This document shows, in pieces, positions 9,401 through 16,024 of a DNA stretch of 28,691 nucleotides. Numbering within the stretch: position 1 is the first letter of the stretch; every line of letters begins with the position of its first letter. The notes below the pieces were generated by a model. The model had not been told where the DNA came from and searched no databases. It saw only the letters and a program-made list of their open reading frames with translations. Position numbers and translations under genes: made by a program. Source of the DNA: Pseudopedobacter sp040392825. GTDB taxonomy: Bacteria; Bacteroidota; Bacteroidia; Sphingobacteriales; Sphingobacteriaceae. Where the stretch lies: contig NZ_JBEBVH010000016.1 in the NCBI RefSeq assembly GCF_040392825.1, positions 1 to 28,691 on the forward strand. The letters run 5' to 3'.

Positions 9401-9548
9401 TAAGAGTGGCATTAATTAAGGGTTGGGTTTTTACTTGTGCGAATGAATTTACTGTCCGGAGCAGTAAAATGATAAAAAGCAAAAGTTTAAATTGCTTTCT
9501 AAAAGTCAAAATGGAAGAATACCATTTTGCTTTTGCAAAATTTTGCAT
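6462..9548 (-). CDS. SusC/RagA-family TonB-dependent outer-membrane transporter
   Basis: This 1028-residue TonB-linked transporter imports a ligand captured by the downstream SusD partner. In order it has a signal peptide with a long basic n-region ending near SFAQ (about residue 38), a carboxypeptidase-regulatory-like domain (LSGKVIDAQTKEPLPGALV, about 49-125), a VVVVGYATQQRRDLIGSV segment at the TonB box and plug start, the plug domain (VRGATSINATNDPLYVIDG; ILKDATAIGIYGSRGANGVV) and the beta-barrel ending in RTLQFGLNVSL. There is no N-terminal STN domain, and no ECF sigma/anti-sigma pair or hybrid two-component regulator lies nearby, so trans-envelope signalling is unlikely. The ATG at 9548 is the only start that leaves a signal peptide; no clear Shine-Dalgarno site precedes it. 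It heads the operon running left to the flavoprotein. The substrate is unknown. Confidence 0.95.
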   Translation of the reverse strand: MQNFAKAKWYSSILTFRKQFKLLLFIILLLRTVNSFAQVKTQPLINATLSGKVIDAQTKEPLPGALVQLEGVTHSVQTDFEGKFNFVTGQKLPVTIIVSYLGYEKLSIVATSTPITVELKENRRQLNDVVVVGYATQQRRDLIGSVNKIDPGETKTIAEASFDSQLQGKAAGVQINNNTGVPGSDVFIRVRGATSINATNDPLYVIDGVFVNNASLQNIAQDRQTSPLADINPSDIESIEILKDATAIGIYGSRGANGVVIVTTKRGNYGQKSKIDFNASEGFGWAPSDRVWKTTTGPEHAMLINEYRRNINGVEPFRPKDVIISGVPGRGLPEEQPTYDRMAYLNRTAALKNYDLSIRGGSDKTRYYIGAGFTDQESIWKPMAFERVSFKVNLDQKLNEKISIGTSNTLTKSYRDQARPANGGNGTLLQASLNIPTYLPIFDDQGNPLKWVNFDNIDVLTNTVNLWSNSYHYVGNVYFDYNITPKLKFRSTFGVDYNNYEENEYWDTRTILGASGGRGTQSITQSSTAVNEQTLAYNDKIGDHSFGVLIGNTLQGAEIKNVSATGTNFPNNSYTQISSAAVQTASQYKTNNTLASFFSRANYNYRNKYYAEFIVRADGSSKFGENNRWGYFPSIGGAWRVNEENFLKDVSYLSNLKLRVSYGITGNQGGIDDFASRGLWTGGYNYADAVGGAELPGTAPLQLANPDLKWESTAQLSTGIDIGLLNDKVNIEFNYYRKYTTDALLEVAVPASTGFSSYITNYGEISNNGFEFAINSTNLRTRGFTWKTDFNIAQNKNKIEKIPADIPFAGRDLIRLQEGKELYSYWLYKQTGVDRQTGDLIIDDYNNDGKITADDRQILGSTWPKLFGGLSNNFTYKSFDLGIFFTYSYGNHIWNHNRMLGETGGTLDANRVLLASQLDRWTTPGQTTNTPRLTTENYSRQEVSRFFEDASYIRLRSLTFGYTLPKSLTSKAKIDRLRVYVTGNNLLLFTKYTGSDPESNLGTNNIQGYDYGTPPQPRTLQFGLNVSL

Positions 9549-9577
9549 ACTTTTATATTTCTTAATTTTTAGTAATT

Positions 9578-9609
9578 AAACAGGAGCAACGCCAATTGAT
9601 TTCCTGTTT
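9578..9609 (-). promoter_or_regulatory. Inverted repeat in the SusC leader, possible operator or leader hairpin
   Basis: A perfect 8-bp inverted repeat (AAACAGGA ... TCCTGTTT) with a 16-base spacer lies 30 bases upstream of the SusC start. Outside it, AATTAA and TTAATT form a further pair offset by a few bases. The spacer contains the palindrome CAATTG. The arms can act as an operator or fold as a hairpin in the mRNA leader. The sequence shows the symmetry; a regulatory role is inference. I found no convincing -33/-7 promoter for the operon. Confidence 0.4.
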
Positions 9610-9628
9610 GGTTAATTAAAAGATTTGA

Positions 9629-9657
9629 GGGAAATGCTATATGTGTTTCCCTTTTTT
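9629..9657 (+). terminator. Hairpin plus T-run between the TauE/SafE gene and SusC; best reads on the plus strand
   Basis: GGGAAA (9629-9634) pairs with TTTCCC (9646-9651) and is followed by six T on the plus strand, giving a textbook but short intrinsic terminator. No plus-strand gene precedes it. On the minus strand it lies 65 bp after the TauE/SafE stop codon, but the trailing sequence there is only loosely T-rich, so it may serve the minus-strand gene weakly. If the plus orientation is the used one, it would end a transcript antisense to the SusC start. Confidence 0.4.
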
Positions 9658-9715
9658 GTTATTTATCGTATATATTTCAGCAACGCATGTTAGTTTCCTC
9701 CTTTTTTCATTTGAT

Positions 9716-10729
9716 TTAAAATACACCTACAGATTTTAAAATTGTTCTTAAGCTAGAAAGCAGCACAATTACACCCACACCTATAAGCATCTTTTTCAAA
9801 GGTAATTTGCCTACTAATTTTGCCGCCAGGGGAGCAGCTAACAGTCCACCTAATATCAATCCTATTATAGATTCCAGATGACTTGTACCTAAAATCACAA
9901 AAAAAGTAAGTGCACTGGACATAGTAACAAAGAATTCTGTTAAGCTTACAGAACCTATTACATATTTTGGACTTCTCCCCTTAGATATTAGCGTACTGGT
10001 AACAAGCGGTCCCCATCCGCCTCCTCCAAAAGAATCAAGGAAACCACCTGCACCAGCTAACCAACCTGCTCTTTTAACCTTTTTAGGTTTTGTATTTTTC
10101 TTTTTAAATGCTTGCGATAATATTCTTACACCTAAAATAAAGGTATATACCGAAATGACCGGACGTATGTAACCTGCATAAGCTTCGTCTACATAACCTA
10201 ACAAAAGTGCTCCCAAAATAGCTCCAATAACGCCTGGGATCAGAAGCGTCTTAAACAGTTTTTTATTTACATTTCCGAATTTGTAATGACTAAACCCTGA
10301 AGCCCCGCTGGAAAACATTTCTGCTGTATGGATACTACCCGATATAACAGCCGGACTAAAGCCACCTGATAATAACATCGTTGTAGAGATTACACCATAT
10401 CCCATTCCCAATGCTCCATCTACCATCTGAGCAAAAAAACCAACAGCAAGCATAAACAAGAATTGCTCGTTAAACTGGTTCTTGAAGTAAGATTCCACTT
10501 CCGGATAAGTAAAATTATGATAGGCATATAACCCTAAAAAAAGTACAGCTAATATTACCAAGCACCAGGTTGCTACTTTCTTCCACTTCTTTTTTGATTG
10601 TTCGTACTGATTTTTTTCATTCTCAATCTCTGAGGCAATTACTTGTTCTTGATCTTCTATAAGCATTTTTTCTCTTTTAAACTTCTGCAGATTAATTCGC
10701 AGAACATAATCTACTAAATCACTCGACAA
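9716..10729 (-). CDS. TauE/SafE-family membrane permease (sulfite/organosulfonate-type anion exporter family)
   Basis: This is an inner-membrane permease of the TauE/SafE family (COG0730). Members move sulfite, sulfoacetate or related anions; some serve sulfur assimilation. The family marks are a first conserved helix (AQMVDGALGMGYGVISTTML), the mirrored half with GGFLDSFGGGGWGPLVTS and VIGSVSLTEFFVT, and about eight hydrophobic helices. An extra N-terminal helix (about residues 50-70, WCLVILAVLFLGLYAY) follows a charged cytosolic stretch. The start given is a TTG, the longest option. An ATG at 10666 (MLIEDQEQ) preceded by a purine-rich run would give 316 residues and is equally possible, since both leave the membrane core intact. 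A strong terminator separates it from kup, so it is probably its own transcription unit. The actual anion cannot be decided from sequence. Confidence 0.9.
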   Translation of the reverse strand: MSSDLVDYVLRINLQKFKREKMLIEDQEQVIASEIENEKNQYEQSKKKWKKVATWCLVILAVLFLGLYAYHNFTYPEVESYFKNQFNEQFLFMLAVGFFAQMVDGALGMGYGVISTTMLLSGGFSPAVISGSIHTAEMFSSGASGFSHYKFGNVNKKLFKTLLIPGVIGAILGALLLGYVDEAYAGYIRPVISVYTFILGVRILSQAFKKKNTKPKKVKRAGWLAGAGGFLDSFGGGGWGPLVTSTLISKGRSPKYVIGSVSLTEFFVTMSSALTFFVILGTSHLESIIGLILGGLLAAPLAAKLVGKLPLKKMLIGVGVIVLLSSLRTILKSVGVF

Positions 10730-10790
10730 TAATAAGAAGATGATTTTAGAATTGCAAATAAAATCTATCGAATTAGTAGTTTATTATAAA

Positions 10791-10834
10791 AACACCAAAG
10801 AAACGCACATAACAATATGTGTTTCTTTGGTGTT
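10791..10834 (-). terminator. Strong intrinsic terminator downstream of kup
   Basis: A stem of about 19 bp (AACACCAAAGAAAC plus ACATA against TATGT plus GTTTCTTTGGTGTT, with a two-base GC bulge) closes on an ACAA loop. On the minus strand it runs into TTTTTATAATAA. It lies about 65 bp after the kup stop codon and before the TauE/SafE gene. The other strand has a shorter T-run, so minus-strand use is favoured. Confidence 0.85.
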
Positions 10835-10900
10835 TTAATTGTAAGTTTCTTTAGAAAACGAAGGTCTGTTAAACAAGCACCGTCAAAACGATTTTTTATT

Positions 10901-12841
10901 TTAGTCTATTCTCGTAAGTTCTTCGCCGTCTATGTTTTCTTCTACTACGAGCGGTACTTTTTCAAGAGTAACAAAACTTAGATCTAAACCAAAACCTTTC
11001 TCTTCCGATAAGCTGATTTTTTTGAGATAGAAATAATAGTCCATAATAATACGGTCCAGAAAGGATAAATTATTTGCTCTGGAAAGAATTTTCTCCAATA
11101 CCACAAATTTAAAGTCTCCTGTAATATCATATTTTTGTAGTGAAGGATGTCTGCTTTTTATATTAACTTCACCCGTCTCAACAAGATCTTCTACCACTTT
11201 TCTGAACAATAAACTAATTCTTTGATTTACCCTGAAACCCAGTTTGAAATCTATTCGAATTAATTTACCCTTTATTAAATGTGTTATCTTATATTCCGTT
11301 GTATGTGGCTCGTCTACAACATCGACATGGACTAACCAGTATACATCAGCTCTTTTCGGCTTCTTTTGTAAGATAGAATAGATTACCTTTATTTCTATCT
11401 CGTTAGTGAAGTTAGCACTGGTTAGATAAACCAATTGTGAAGCATATTTCGGTACTGTTTCGTCATCACTAAGATCTCTGATGACATCATAATATTTTTT
11501 AATATCGTCGAAACGTAAATACCTGTTCTTTATCTTTCTTGACGTATACCAGGTCCACATTATGGAAAACATAATTAGGCCTATCATGATAGTAAACCAA
11601 CCGCCATGAAGAAATTTGGTTAGATTACCTAAAAAGAATACGCCTTCTAACAGTCCATAAATAACTGCAAATATGACAATAAGATATATTGGAATTTTTT
11701 TCTTCGCCATATAAACACAAATGAGAATTGTGGTCATCATCATAGCAAGGGTGATAGATAAACCATAGGCTGCCTCCATATTCTCTGATCTTTTAAAATA
11801 TAAAACAACCAGAATACAGCCTACCCACAATAACCAATTTATGCTTGGAACATATAATTGACCTTTTTGGTTAGTAGGATAATTTATTTTGACTTTTGGC
11901 CACAGATTTAATCTTACTGCTTCGGAAATCATCGTATATGAACCCGAAATAACAGCCTGACTGGCAATAATCGCAGCTACTGTGGCAAGAGATATACCAA
12001 TCACCAAAAAAGATTCCGGCATCATTCTAAAGAACGGATTCCTACCATCCAACAGCGTATTTTCTAAACCTGTCAGATAAACTCCCTGACCTAAATAATT
12101 AAGTACGAGACAAATTTTAACATAAATCCAACTGATTCGGATATTTCGTCGTCCGCAATGTCCCAAATCTGAATATAAAGCTTCTGCCCCGGTAGTACAA
12201 AGAAATACTGCCGCCAAAAGAGTCAATACAGACGGATTGTTTGTTAGCAAATGGTAAGCATAATAAGGATTTAGGGCTTTAATTATAGATGGATTCTGTA
12301 CCACCTGAAGAAGACCTATCGCTCCCATCATAGTGAACCACGCAAACATAATAGGTCCAAATGCCTTTCCTACAGTGGAGGTTCCGAACTGCTGAATAAT
12401 AAAAAGAAGCGTAATAAGCATAAGGACTATAGGTAGCGTCTGTAGATCCGGGTAATAAATTTCAAGCCCTTCTACAGCTGCTGATATAGTAATAGGCGGT
12501 GCAATAATTCCATCAGCCAGAAGGGCGCATCCACCAATAATGGCCGGTATAACCAACCATTTTGCTTTTCTTCTAACTAAAGAATACAACGAAAAAATCC
12601 CACCTTCACCTTTATTGTCAGCCCTTAATGTTATTAACAAATATTTGATAGTCGTTTGCAAAGTTAACGTCCAGAAAACGCAACTTACACCACCTAAAAT
12701 AAGGCCTTCGGAAATTAGTCTTTCTCCGATAATTGCCTTAAATGTATAAAGAGGAGAAGTACCAATATCTCCATATACTATACCTAAGCTAATGAGTACT
12801 CCGGCGGCGGTTAACCTGTTTAAATCTTGATGTTTAGACAC
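10901..12841 (-). CDS. kup: KUP/HAK/KT-family potassium uptake protein
   Basis: This inner-membrane K+ transporter, thought to be a K+/H+ symporter, belongs to the KUP family. The 646-residue length and layout fit: 12 hydrophobic helices over about residues 12-430 and a hydrophilic C-terminal domain of about 200 residues. Signature segments are GIVYGDIGTSPLYT (20-33), GEGGIFSLYSLVRR, ALLADGIIAPPITISAA, TGAEALYSDLGHCGRRNIR and the long IIASQAVISGSYTMISEA. The ATG at 12841 lies just downstream of a near-ideal Bacteroidota promoter and gives the conserved N-terminus directly. It is transcribed alone, ending at a strong hairpin terminator. The divergent neighbour is a small type IX secreted protein. 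No K+ regulatory gene or recognisable riboswitch is visible in its very short leader. Confidence 0.97.
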   Translation of the reverse strand: MSKHQDLNRLTAAGVLISLGIVYGDIGTSPLYTFKAIIGERLISEGLILGGVSCVFWTLTLQTTIKYLLITLRADNKGEGGIFSLYSLVRRKAKWLVIPAIIGGCALLADGIIAPPITISAAVEGLEIYYPDLQTLPIVLMLITLLFIIQQFGTSTVGKAFGPIMFAWFTMMGAIGLLQVVQNPSIIKALNPYYAYHLLTNNPSVLTLLAAVFLCTTGAEALYSDLGHCGRRNIRISWIYVKICLVLNYLGQGVYLTGLENTLLDGRNPFFRMMPESFLVIGISLATVAAIIASQAVISGSYTMISEAVRLNLWPKVKINYPTNQKGQLYVPSINWLLWVGCILVVLYFKRSENMEAAYGLSITLAMMMTTILICVYMAKKKIPIYLIVIFAVIYGLLEGVFFLGNLTKFLHGGWFTIMIGLIMFSIMWTWYTSRKIKNRYLRFDDIKKYYDVIRDLSDDETVPKYASQLVYLTSANFTNEIEIKVIYSILQKKPKRADVYWLVHVDVVDEPHTTEYKITHLIKGKLIRIDFKLGFRVNQRISLLFRKVVEDLVETGEVNIKSRHPSLQKYDITGDFKFVVLEKILSRANNLSFLDRIIMDYYFYLKKISLSEEKGFGLDLSFVTLEKVPLVVEENIDGEELTRID

Positions 12842-12860
12842 AATTAATCTTTAAAAGATG

Positions 12861-12890
12861 CAAATGTAAATTAACTTTACAAATAATCAA
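12861..12890 (-). promoter_or_regulatory. kup promoter matching the Bacteroidota TTG-N19-TAnnTTTG consensus
   Basis: On the minus strand, TTG (plus-strand 12888-12890) is followed after 19 bases by TACATTTG (12861-12868), a full match to the -33/-7 consensus of the primary sigma factor in Bacteroidota. The kup ATG follows 19 bases after the -7 box, so the leader is very short. An inverted repeat, TGTAAA-N5-TTTACA (12865-12881), overlaps the -7 box and could bind a regulator. The match is direct; activity is inferred. Confidence 0.75.
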
Positions 12891-12899
12891 TAACAGATT

Positions 12900-12911
12900 T
12901 ACTGATCAGTA
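12900..12911. promoter_or_regulatory. Perfect 12-bp palindrome in the kup / secreted-protein divergent region
   Basis: TACTGATCAGTA is self-complementary. It sits just upstream of the kup -33 element and about 100 bp upstream of the divergent secreted-protein gene. The position suits an operator for kup, but a 12-bp palindrome in AT-rich DNA can also arise by chance. Confidence 0.3.
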
Positions 12912-12991
12912 GGATTCTCACAACAACGTTAATTATTGTTAAAAAGTATAATTGTTCAATAATTGTTTTTATTTTCTTGGCATATTATTTA

Positions 12992-12999
12992 TATTTTTG
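12992..12999 (+). promoter_or_regulatory. Possible -7 box (TATTTTTG) of the small type IX secreted protein gene
   Basis: TATTTTTG fits TAnnTTTG exactly but lies only 10 bases before the ATG at 13010, implying an almost leaderless message. No TTG is found 19-21 bases upstream (only TTT or TTA), so the -33 half is poor. The box also argues against translation starting at the in-frame TTG at 12977, which lies upstream of it. Confidence 0.4.
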
Positions 13000-13009
13000 T
13001 ATAAAGAAT

Positions 13010-13561
13010 ATGAAAAACAACTATCAAATACCATTTTGGAGTATCGTTATATTTGCTGTGCTACAGGTAGCAAATATAGGTGCTATTGCTGTTAGTCCTA
13101 TTCTAAAAGACACTACTAAAACACTCTATTTAAAAGATAGCAGACCTAACAGACCTAAATTTGATGTTAAAGTGCTTAATAAGGATTTTGAGTCTTTTAT
13201 GTTAAAAATGTCTGCTGTAAAAGCTTCGTCATCACTGACAAAACTTCCGGTTAACAATACCGCGAAAAATAACATTTCTCTTGATGCTCAAAATCAGAAA
13301 CCGATAGATAATGTAAAAATCTATCCTAATCCTGTTTCCACTCAGATTAATTTATCATACACACTGGCAAAAGAGAATATAGTAACTATAAAAATTTTGG
13401 ATGTGTTGGGCAATGAAGTGGCTACTTTACTATCTCAAAAAGTAAGTGCAGGAGATCAATTAAACACATTTAATTTGACCACTAAATTAAACAGTGGCCT
13501 CTATTTTGTTCGAATTGTTACAGGGTCTGAATCTATTATTAAAAGAATATCGGTTTTATAA
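13010..13561 (+). CDS. Small type IX secretion (type A sorting domain) cargo protein
   Basis: This is a 183-residue exported protein made of little more than a signal peptide, a linker and a type IX sorting domain. The signal peptide covers about residues 1-27 (hydrophobic core FWSIVIFAVLQVANIGAIA). A polar, Lys/Ser/Asn-rich stretch of about 70 residues has no recognised fold. The C-terminal domain (about 101-183) has the type A hallmarks: YPNPVSTQINLSY, KILDVLGNEV, a GLYFVRI strand and a basic KRISVL end. Such domains direct passage through the type IX system and are normally removed on export. I start at the ATG at 13010 because it begins a proper signal peptide; a TTG 33 bases upstream would spoil it and overlap the -7 box. 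A strong terminator follows, so it is a single-gene unit. What the short mature segment does is unknown. Confidence 0.85.
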   Translation: MKNNYQIPFWSIVIFAVLQVANIGAIAVSPILKDTTKTLYLKDSRPNRPKFDVKVLNKDFESFMLKMSAVKASSSLTKLPVNNTAKNNISLDAQNQKPIDNVKIYPNPVSTQINLSYTLAKENIVTIKILDVLGNEVATLLSQKVSAGDQLNTFNLTTKLNSGLYFVRIVTGSESIIKRISVL

Positions 13562-13581
13562 GATTTATTTAAAATATTTGT

Positions 13582-13620
13582 AAAGCCTTACTGTTAATAT
13601 AGTAAGGCTTTTTATTTTTT
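13582..13620 (+). terminator. Intrinsic terminator after the small secreted protein gene
   Basis: An 11-bp perfect stem (AAAGCCTTACT / AGTAAGGCTTT) with the loop GTTAATAT is followed by TTTTTATTTTTT. It begins 20 bp after the stop codon. The opposite strand lacks an upstream minus gene, so plus-strand use is clear. Confidence 0.9.
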
Positions 13621-13678
13621 GAGCGTTAGCATCTTATAATTAGTGACTAACGACTGTTTTAACTAATGAACTAAAATA

Positions 13679-14290
13679 ATGAAAGTAATTGCAATAGGAA
13701 GAAATTATAGCGAACATGCAAAAGAGCTAAACAATCCTATCCCCGACAAACCCGTTATATTTATAAAACCCGACACAGCTGTATCAAAAAACAACCGGCC
13801 TTTTTACTATCCTGAATTTTCTTCTGACATCCATTACGAAATAGAACTGGTTTTAAAAATTGCTAAAGAGGGGAAACATATTGCGCCAAAATTTGCAAGT
13901 AAATACTACGAAGAGATTGGTTTGGGAATCGATTTTACAGCCCGTGATTTACAAACTGAATTAAAATCTAAAGGTTTACCCTGGGAACTTGCCAAAGGCT
14001 TTGACAATTCTGCTCCTGTAAGCGATTTCGTTCCAATTTCTGATTTTAAAAATCTACAGGATCTTAATTTCTCTTTATCTATTAATGGCGAATTAAAGCA
14101 ACAAGGCAACACAAAAAATATGCTTTTCTCCTTCGATGAAATTATTGCTTTTGTTTCTCAATACATTACACTAAAAAAAGGAGATTTGATTTTTACCGGC
14201 ACTCCTCCCGGTGTTGGTAAAATCAATATTGGAGACAAACTTGTTGGTTTCATTGAAGATCGGGAGTTTTTGAATTTTGAAATTAAGTAG
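13679..14290 (+). CDS. Fumarylacetoacetate hydrolase (FAH) family protein, FAHD1/YcgM-like
   Basis: This is a 203-residue cytosolic enzyme of the FAH superfamily (COG0179). The metal site is intact: Glu54 and Glu56 in HYEIELVLKI and Asp85 in GLGIDFTARD. Other family segments are IFIKPDTAV, PWELAKGFDNSAP (101-113) and TGTPPGVG near the end. The short single-domain length matches acylpyruvate hydrolases and oxaloacetate decarboxylase/tautomerase proteins such as FAHD1 rather than true fumarylacetoacetase. The exact substrate is not decidable from sequence, and no aromatic degradation genes lie next to it. The M23 peptidase gene begins 7 bp after its stop codon and bcp 8 bp after that, so the three probably form one unit. 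Confidence 0.9.
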   Translation: MKVIAIGRNYSEHAKELNNPIPDKPVIFIKPDTAVSKNNRPFYYPEFSSDIHYEIELVLKIAKEGKHIAPKFASKYYEEIGLGIDFTARDLQTELKSKGLPWELAKGFDNSAPVSDFVPISDFKNLQDLNFSLSINGELKQQGNTKNMLFSFDEIIAFVSQYITLKKGDLIFTGTPPGVGKINIGDKLVGFIEDREFLNFEIK

Positions 14291-14297
14291 TATTAAT

Positions 14298-16016
14298 ATG
14301 TTGCTAATAAAAAGTCTGTATCGCATTGTTTTAATATCGTCTTTGTTTTTCACAAATATTGTATTTGCTCAGGAACTGGACTTTAATACTATTCCGAAGA
14401 ACTATTATTTACATCCATTAGATATTAAACTTAACCTGTCCGGTTCTTTTGGAGAGATAAGAACAAACCACTTTCACTCTGGGCTCGACATCAAAACTAA
14501 TCAGAGAGAGGGATATCCTGTTTATGCAGTAGCCGATGGTTATATTTCCAGAATACGGGTTCAAATTGGCGGATTTGGCTATGCCCTTTATGTAGACCAT
14601 CCTAACGGTACTACAAGCGTATATGCACATTTACAGAAATTCAATCCGACGATTTCCCTTTTCTTAAAAAATCATCAATATAAATTACAAAGTTTTGCAG
14701 TAGATTTCCCTTTAACACCTATAGAAATACCTGTTAAAAAAGGAGATATTATTGCTTATTCTGGTAATAGCGGTAGTTCCGGAGGCCCACATTTACATTT
14801 CGAGATTAGAAATACCAAAACAGAACAAACAATTAATCCATTATTGTTTGGGATAAAAGTTGAAGACAATATAAAACCAGTAATCAACAGCCTTTATTTA
14901 TATACTTTAAACGACGATCCTTTTAGTGAAAAGACTAAGAAACAACTTATTCCAATAACCGGAAACAATGGAAACTATAAACTTACACAAGCTACTCCGT
15001 TAACCGTAAATAGCAGATTTGCGTTTGGTATAAGTGCTTATGATATGTTTAGTGGAAATGCCAATAAAAACGGCTTATTTAATACACGAATTTTATTGGA
15101 TGGTGTAAATATATTCGAGACCGTGATTGACCAACTGTACTTCGATCATACCCGTTCTGTAAATGCATATATAGATTATCCGGCAAAATTTAGTCTGGGA
15201 AGAGTTATTGAAAAAGGGTTTGCTTTACCGGGAGCAAAAACTTCTTTCTATAAGAACATGATTAATTATGGGATGATTGAGTTAAAAGATCAGGAAGTAC
15301 ACGAAGTACAATATATTCTTAGGGACTATAGCGGCAACGAATCTACACTTAAGTTCAACATCAAATCCGTTTCCAATAGCATACCGGAAAAGACTGCTAT
15401 TAGAGGTAAATACTTCAACTACCTGAAAGATAACAAATTTGAAAATGAAGAAATTATCGTAAATTTCCCTAAAGGAATATTGTATGATGATTTGGATTTC
15501 ATTTATTCAAAAACTCCAAAGTCTGGAAGTGCTTTATCTGATTATCATCAAATACACAATCGACTTACTCCCATACACGCTGCCTTCGAATTACAAATCA
15601 AAGTTGCCCCTGAATATTTATCTTTTAAAGATAAATTAGTTGTGGTAAATTCTGCAGGTGCTTCGCAGGGTGGCGAATTTTTTAATGGTTACATTAAAGC
15701 CTTCCCACGCTCACTAGACAAATTTTCACTAAGAGCAGACACTATTGCGCCTAGAATTAGTCCTGTAAATATTACAGACGGTTCCAATTTAGCTGCTGCC
15801 AGCCGGGTATCTTTTAAAATTTCCGATAATTTATCGGGTATTAAGAGTTTTAATGGCTATATTGATGGAGAATGGGTGTTAATGGAATACGAACCCAGAA
15901 CGGCTACAATCTGGCATACTTTTGAAAAGCATATAAAAGGAAAACATACATTTAAAGTTGTTGTTACAGATTTAAAAAACAATACCCGGACTGTAGAGTA
16001 CAACTTCTTAAAATAA
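14298..16016 (+). CDS. Exported M23-family (LytM/lysostaphin-type) metallopeptidase
   Basis: This 572-residue exported zinc peptidase is probably active on peptidoglycan cross-links or another envelope peptide. It has a signal peptide (about 1-24, ending FAQ) and an M23 domain (about 48-190) with the zinc motif HSGLD (His60, Asp64), YAHL (His111) and HLHFE (His165, His167), so the catalytic set is complete. A loop of about 30 residues (about 118-147) sits between strands before the KKGDIIAYSGNSG block. After residue 200 come about 370 residues of beta-rich sequence that I do not recognise, ending in an Ig-like region (ISDNLSGIKSFNGYIDGEW). I chose the ATG at 14298; a TTG at 14277 inside the FAH gene is possible but adds nothing to the signal peptide. 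It is probably translated from the FAH-M23-bcp message. Confidence 0.9.
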   Translation: MLLIKSLYRIVLISSLFFTNIVFAQELDFNTIPKNYYLHPLDIKLNLSGSFGEIRTNHFHSGLDIKTNQREGYPVYAVADGYISRIRVQIGGFGYALYVDHPNGTTSVYAHLQKFNPTISLFLKNHQYKLQSFAVDFPLTPIEIPVKKGDIIAYSGNSGSSGGPHLHFEIRNTKTEQTINPLLFGIKVEDNIKPVINSLYLYTLNDDPFSEKTKKQLIPITGNNGNYKLTQATPLTVNSRFAFGISAYDMFSGNANKNGLFNTRILLDGVNIFETVIDQLYFDHTRSVNAYIDYPAKFSLGRVIEKGFALPGAKTSFYKNMINYGMIELKDQEVHEVQYILRDYSGNESTLKFNIKSVSNSIPEKTAIRGKYFNYLKDNKFENEEIIVNFPKGILYDDLDFIYSKTPKSGSALSDYHQIHNRLTPIHAAFELQIKVAPEYLSFKDKLVVVNSAGASQGGEFFNGYIKAFPRSLDKFSLRADTIAPRISPVNITDGSNLAAASRVSFKISDNLSGIKSFNGYIDGEWVLMEYEPRTATIWHTFEKHIKGKHTFKVVVTDLKNNTRTVEYNFLK

Positions 16017-16024
16017 TAAAGACC

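Noticed and set aside
6462..9548. Polysaccharide utilisation locus.
   Set aside because: A SusCD pair is present but there is no glycoside hydrolase, lyase, sulfatase or linked sensor in the visible operon.
12977..13009. Upstream TTG start extending the small secreted protein by 11 residues.
   Set aside because: The extension precedes a complete signal peptide and overlaps the candidate -7 box; the ATG at 13010 is the sensible start.
13624..13652. CGTTAG-N17-CTAACG and TTAGTGACTAA upstream of the FAH gene as a second copy of the dnaK-region dyad.
   Set aside because: The half-sites point the opposite way with a much longer spacer, so they are not the same site; the dyads are short enough for chance.
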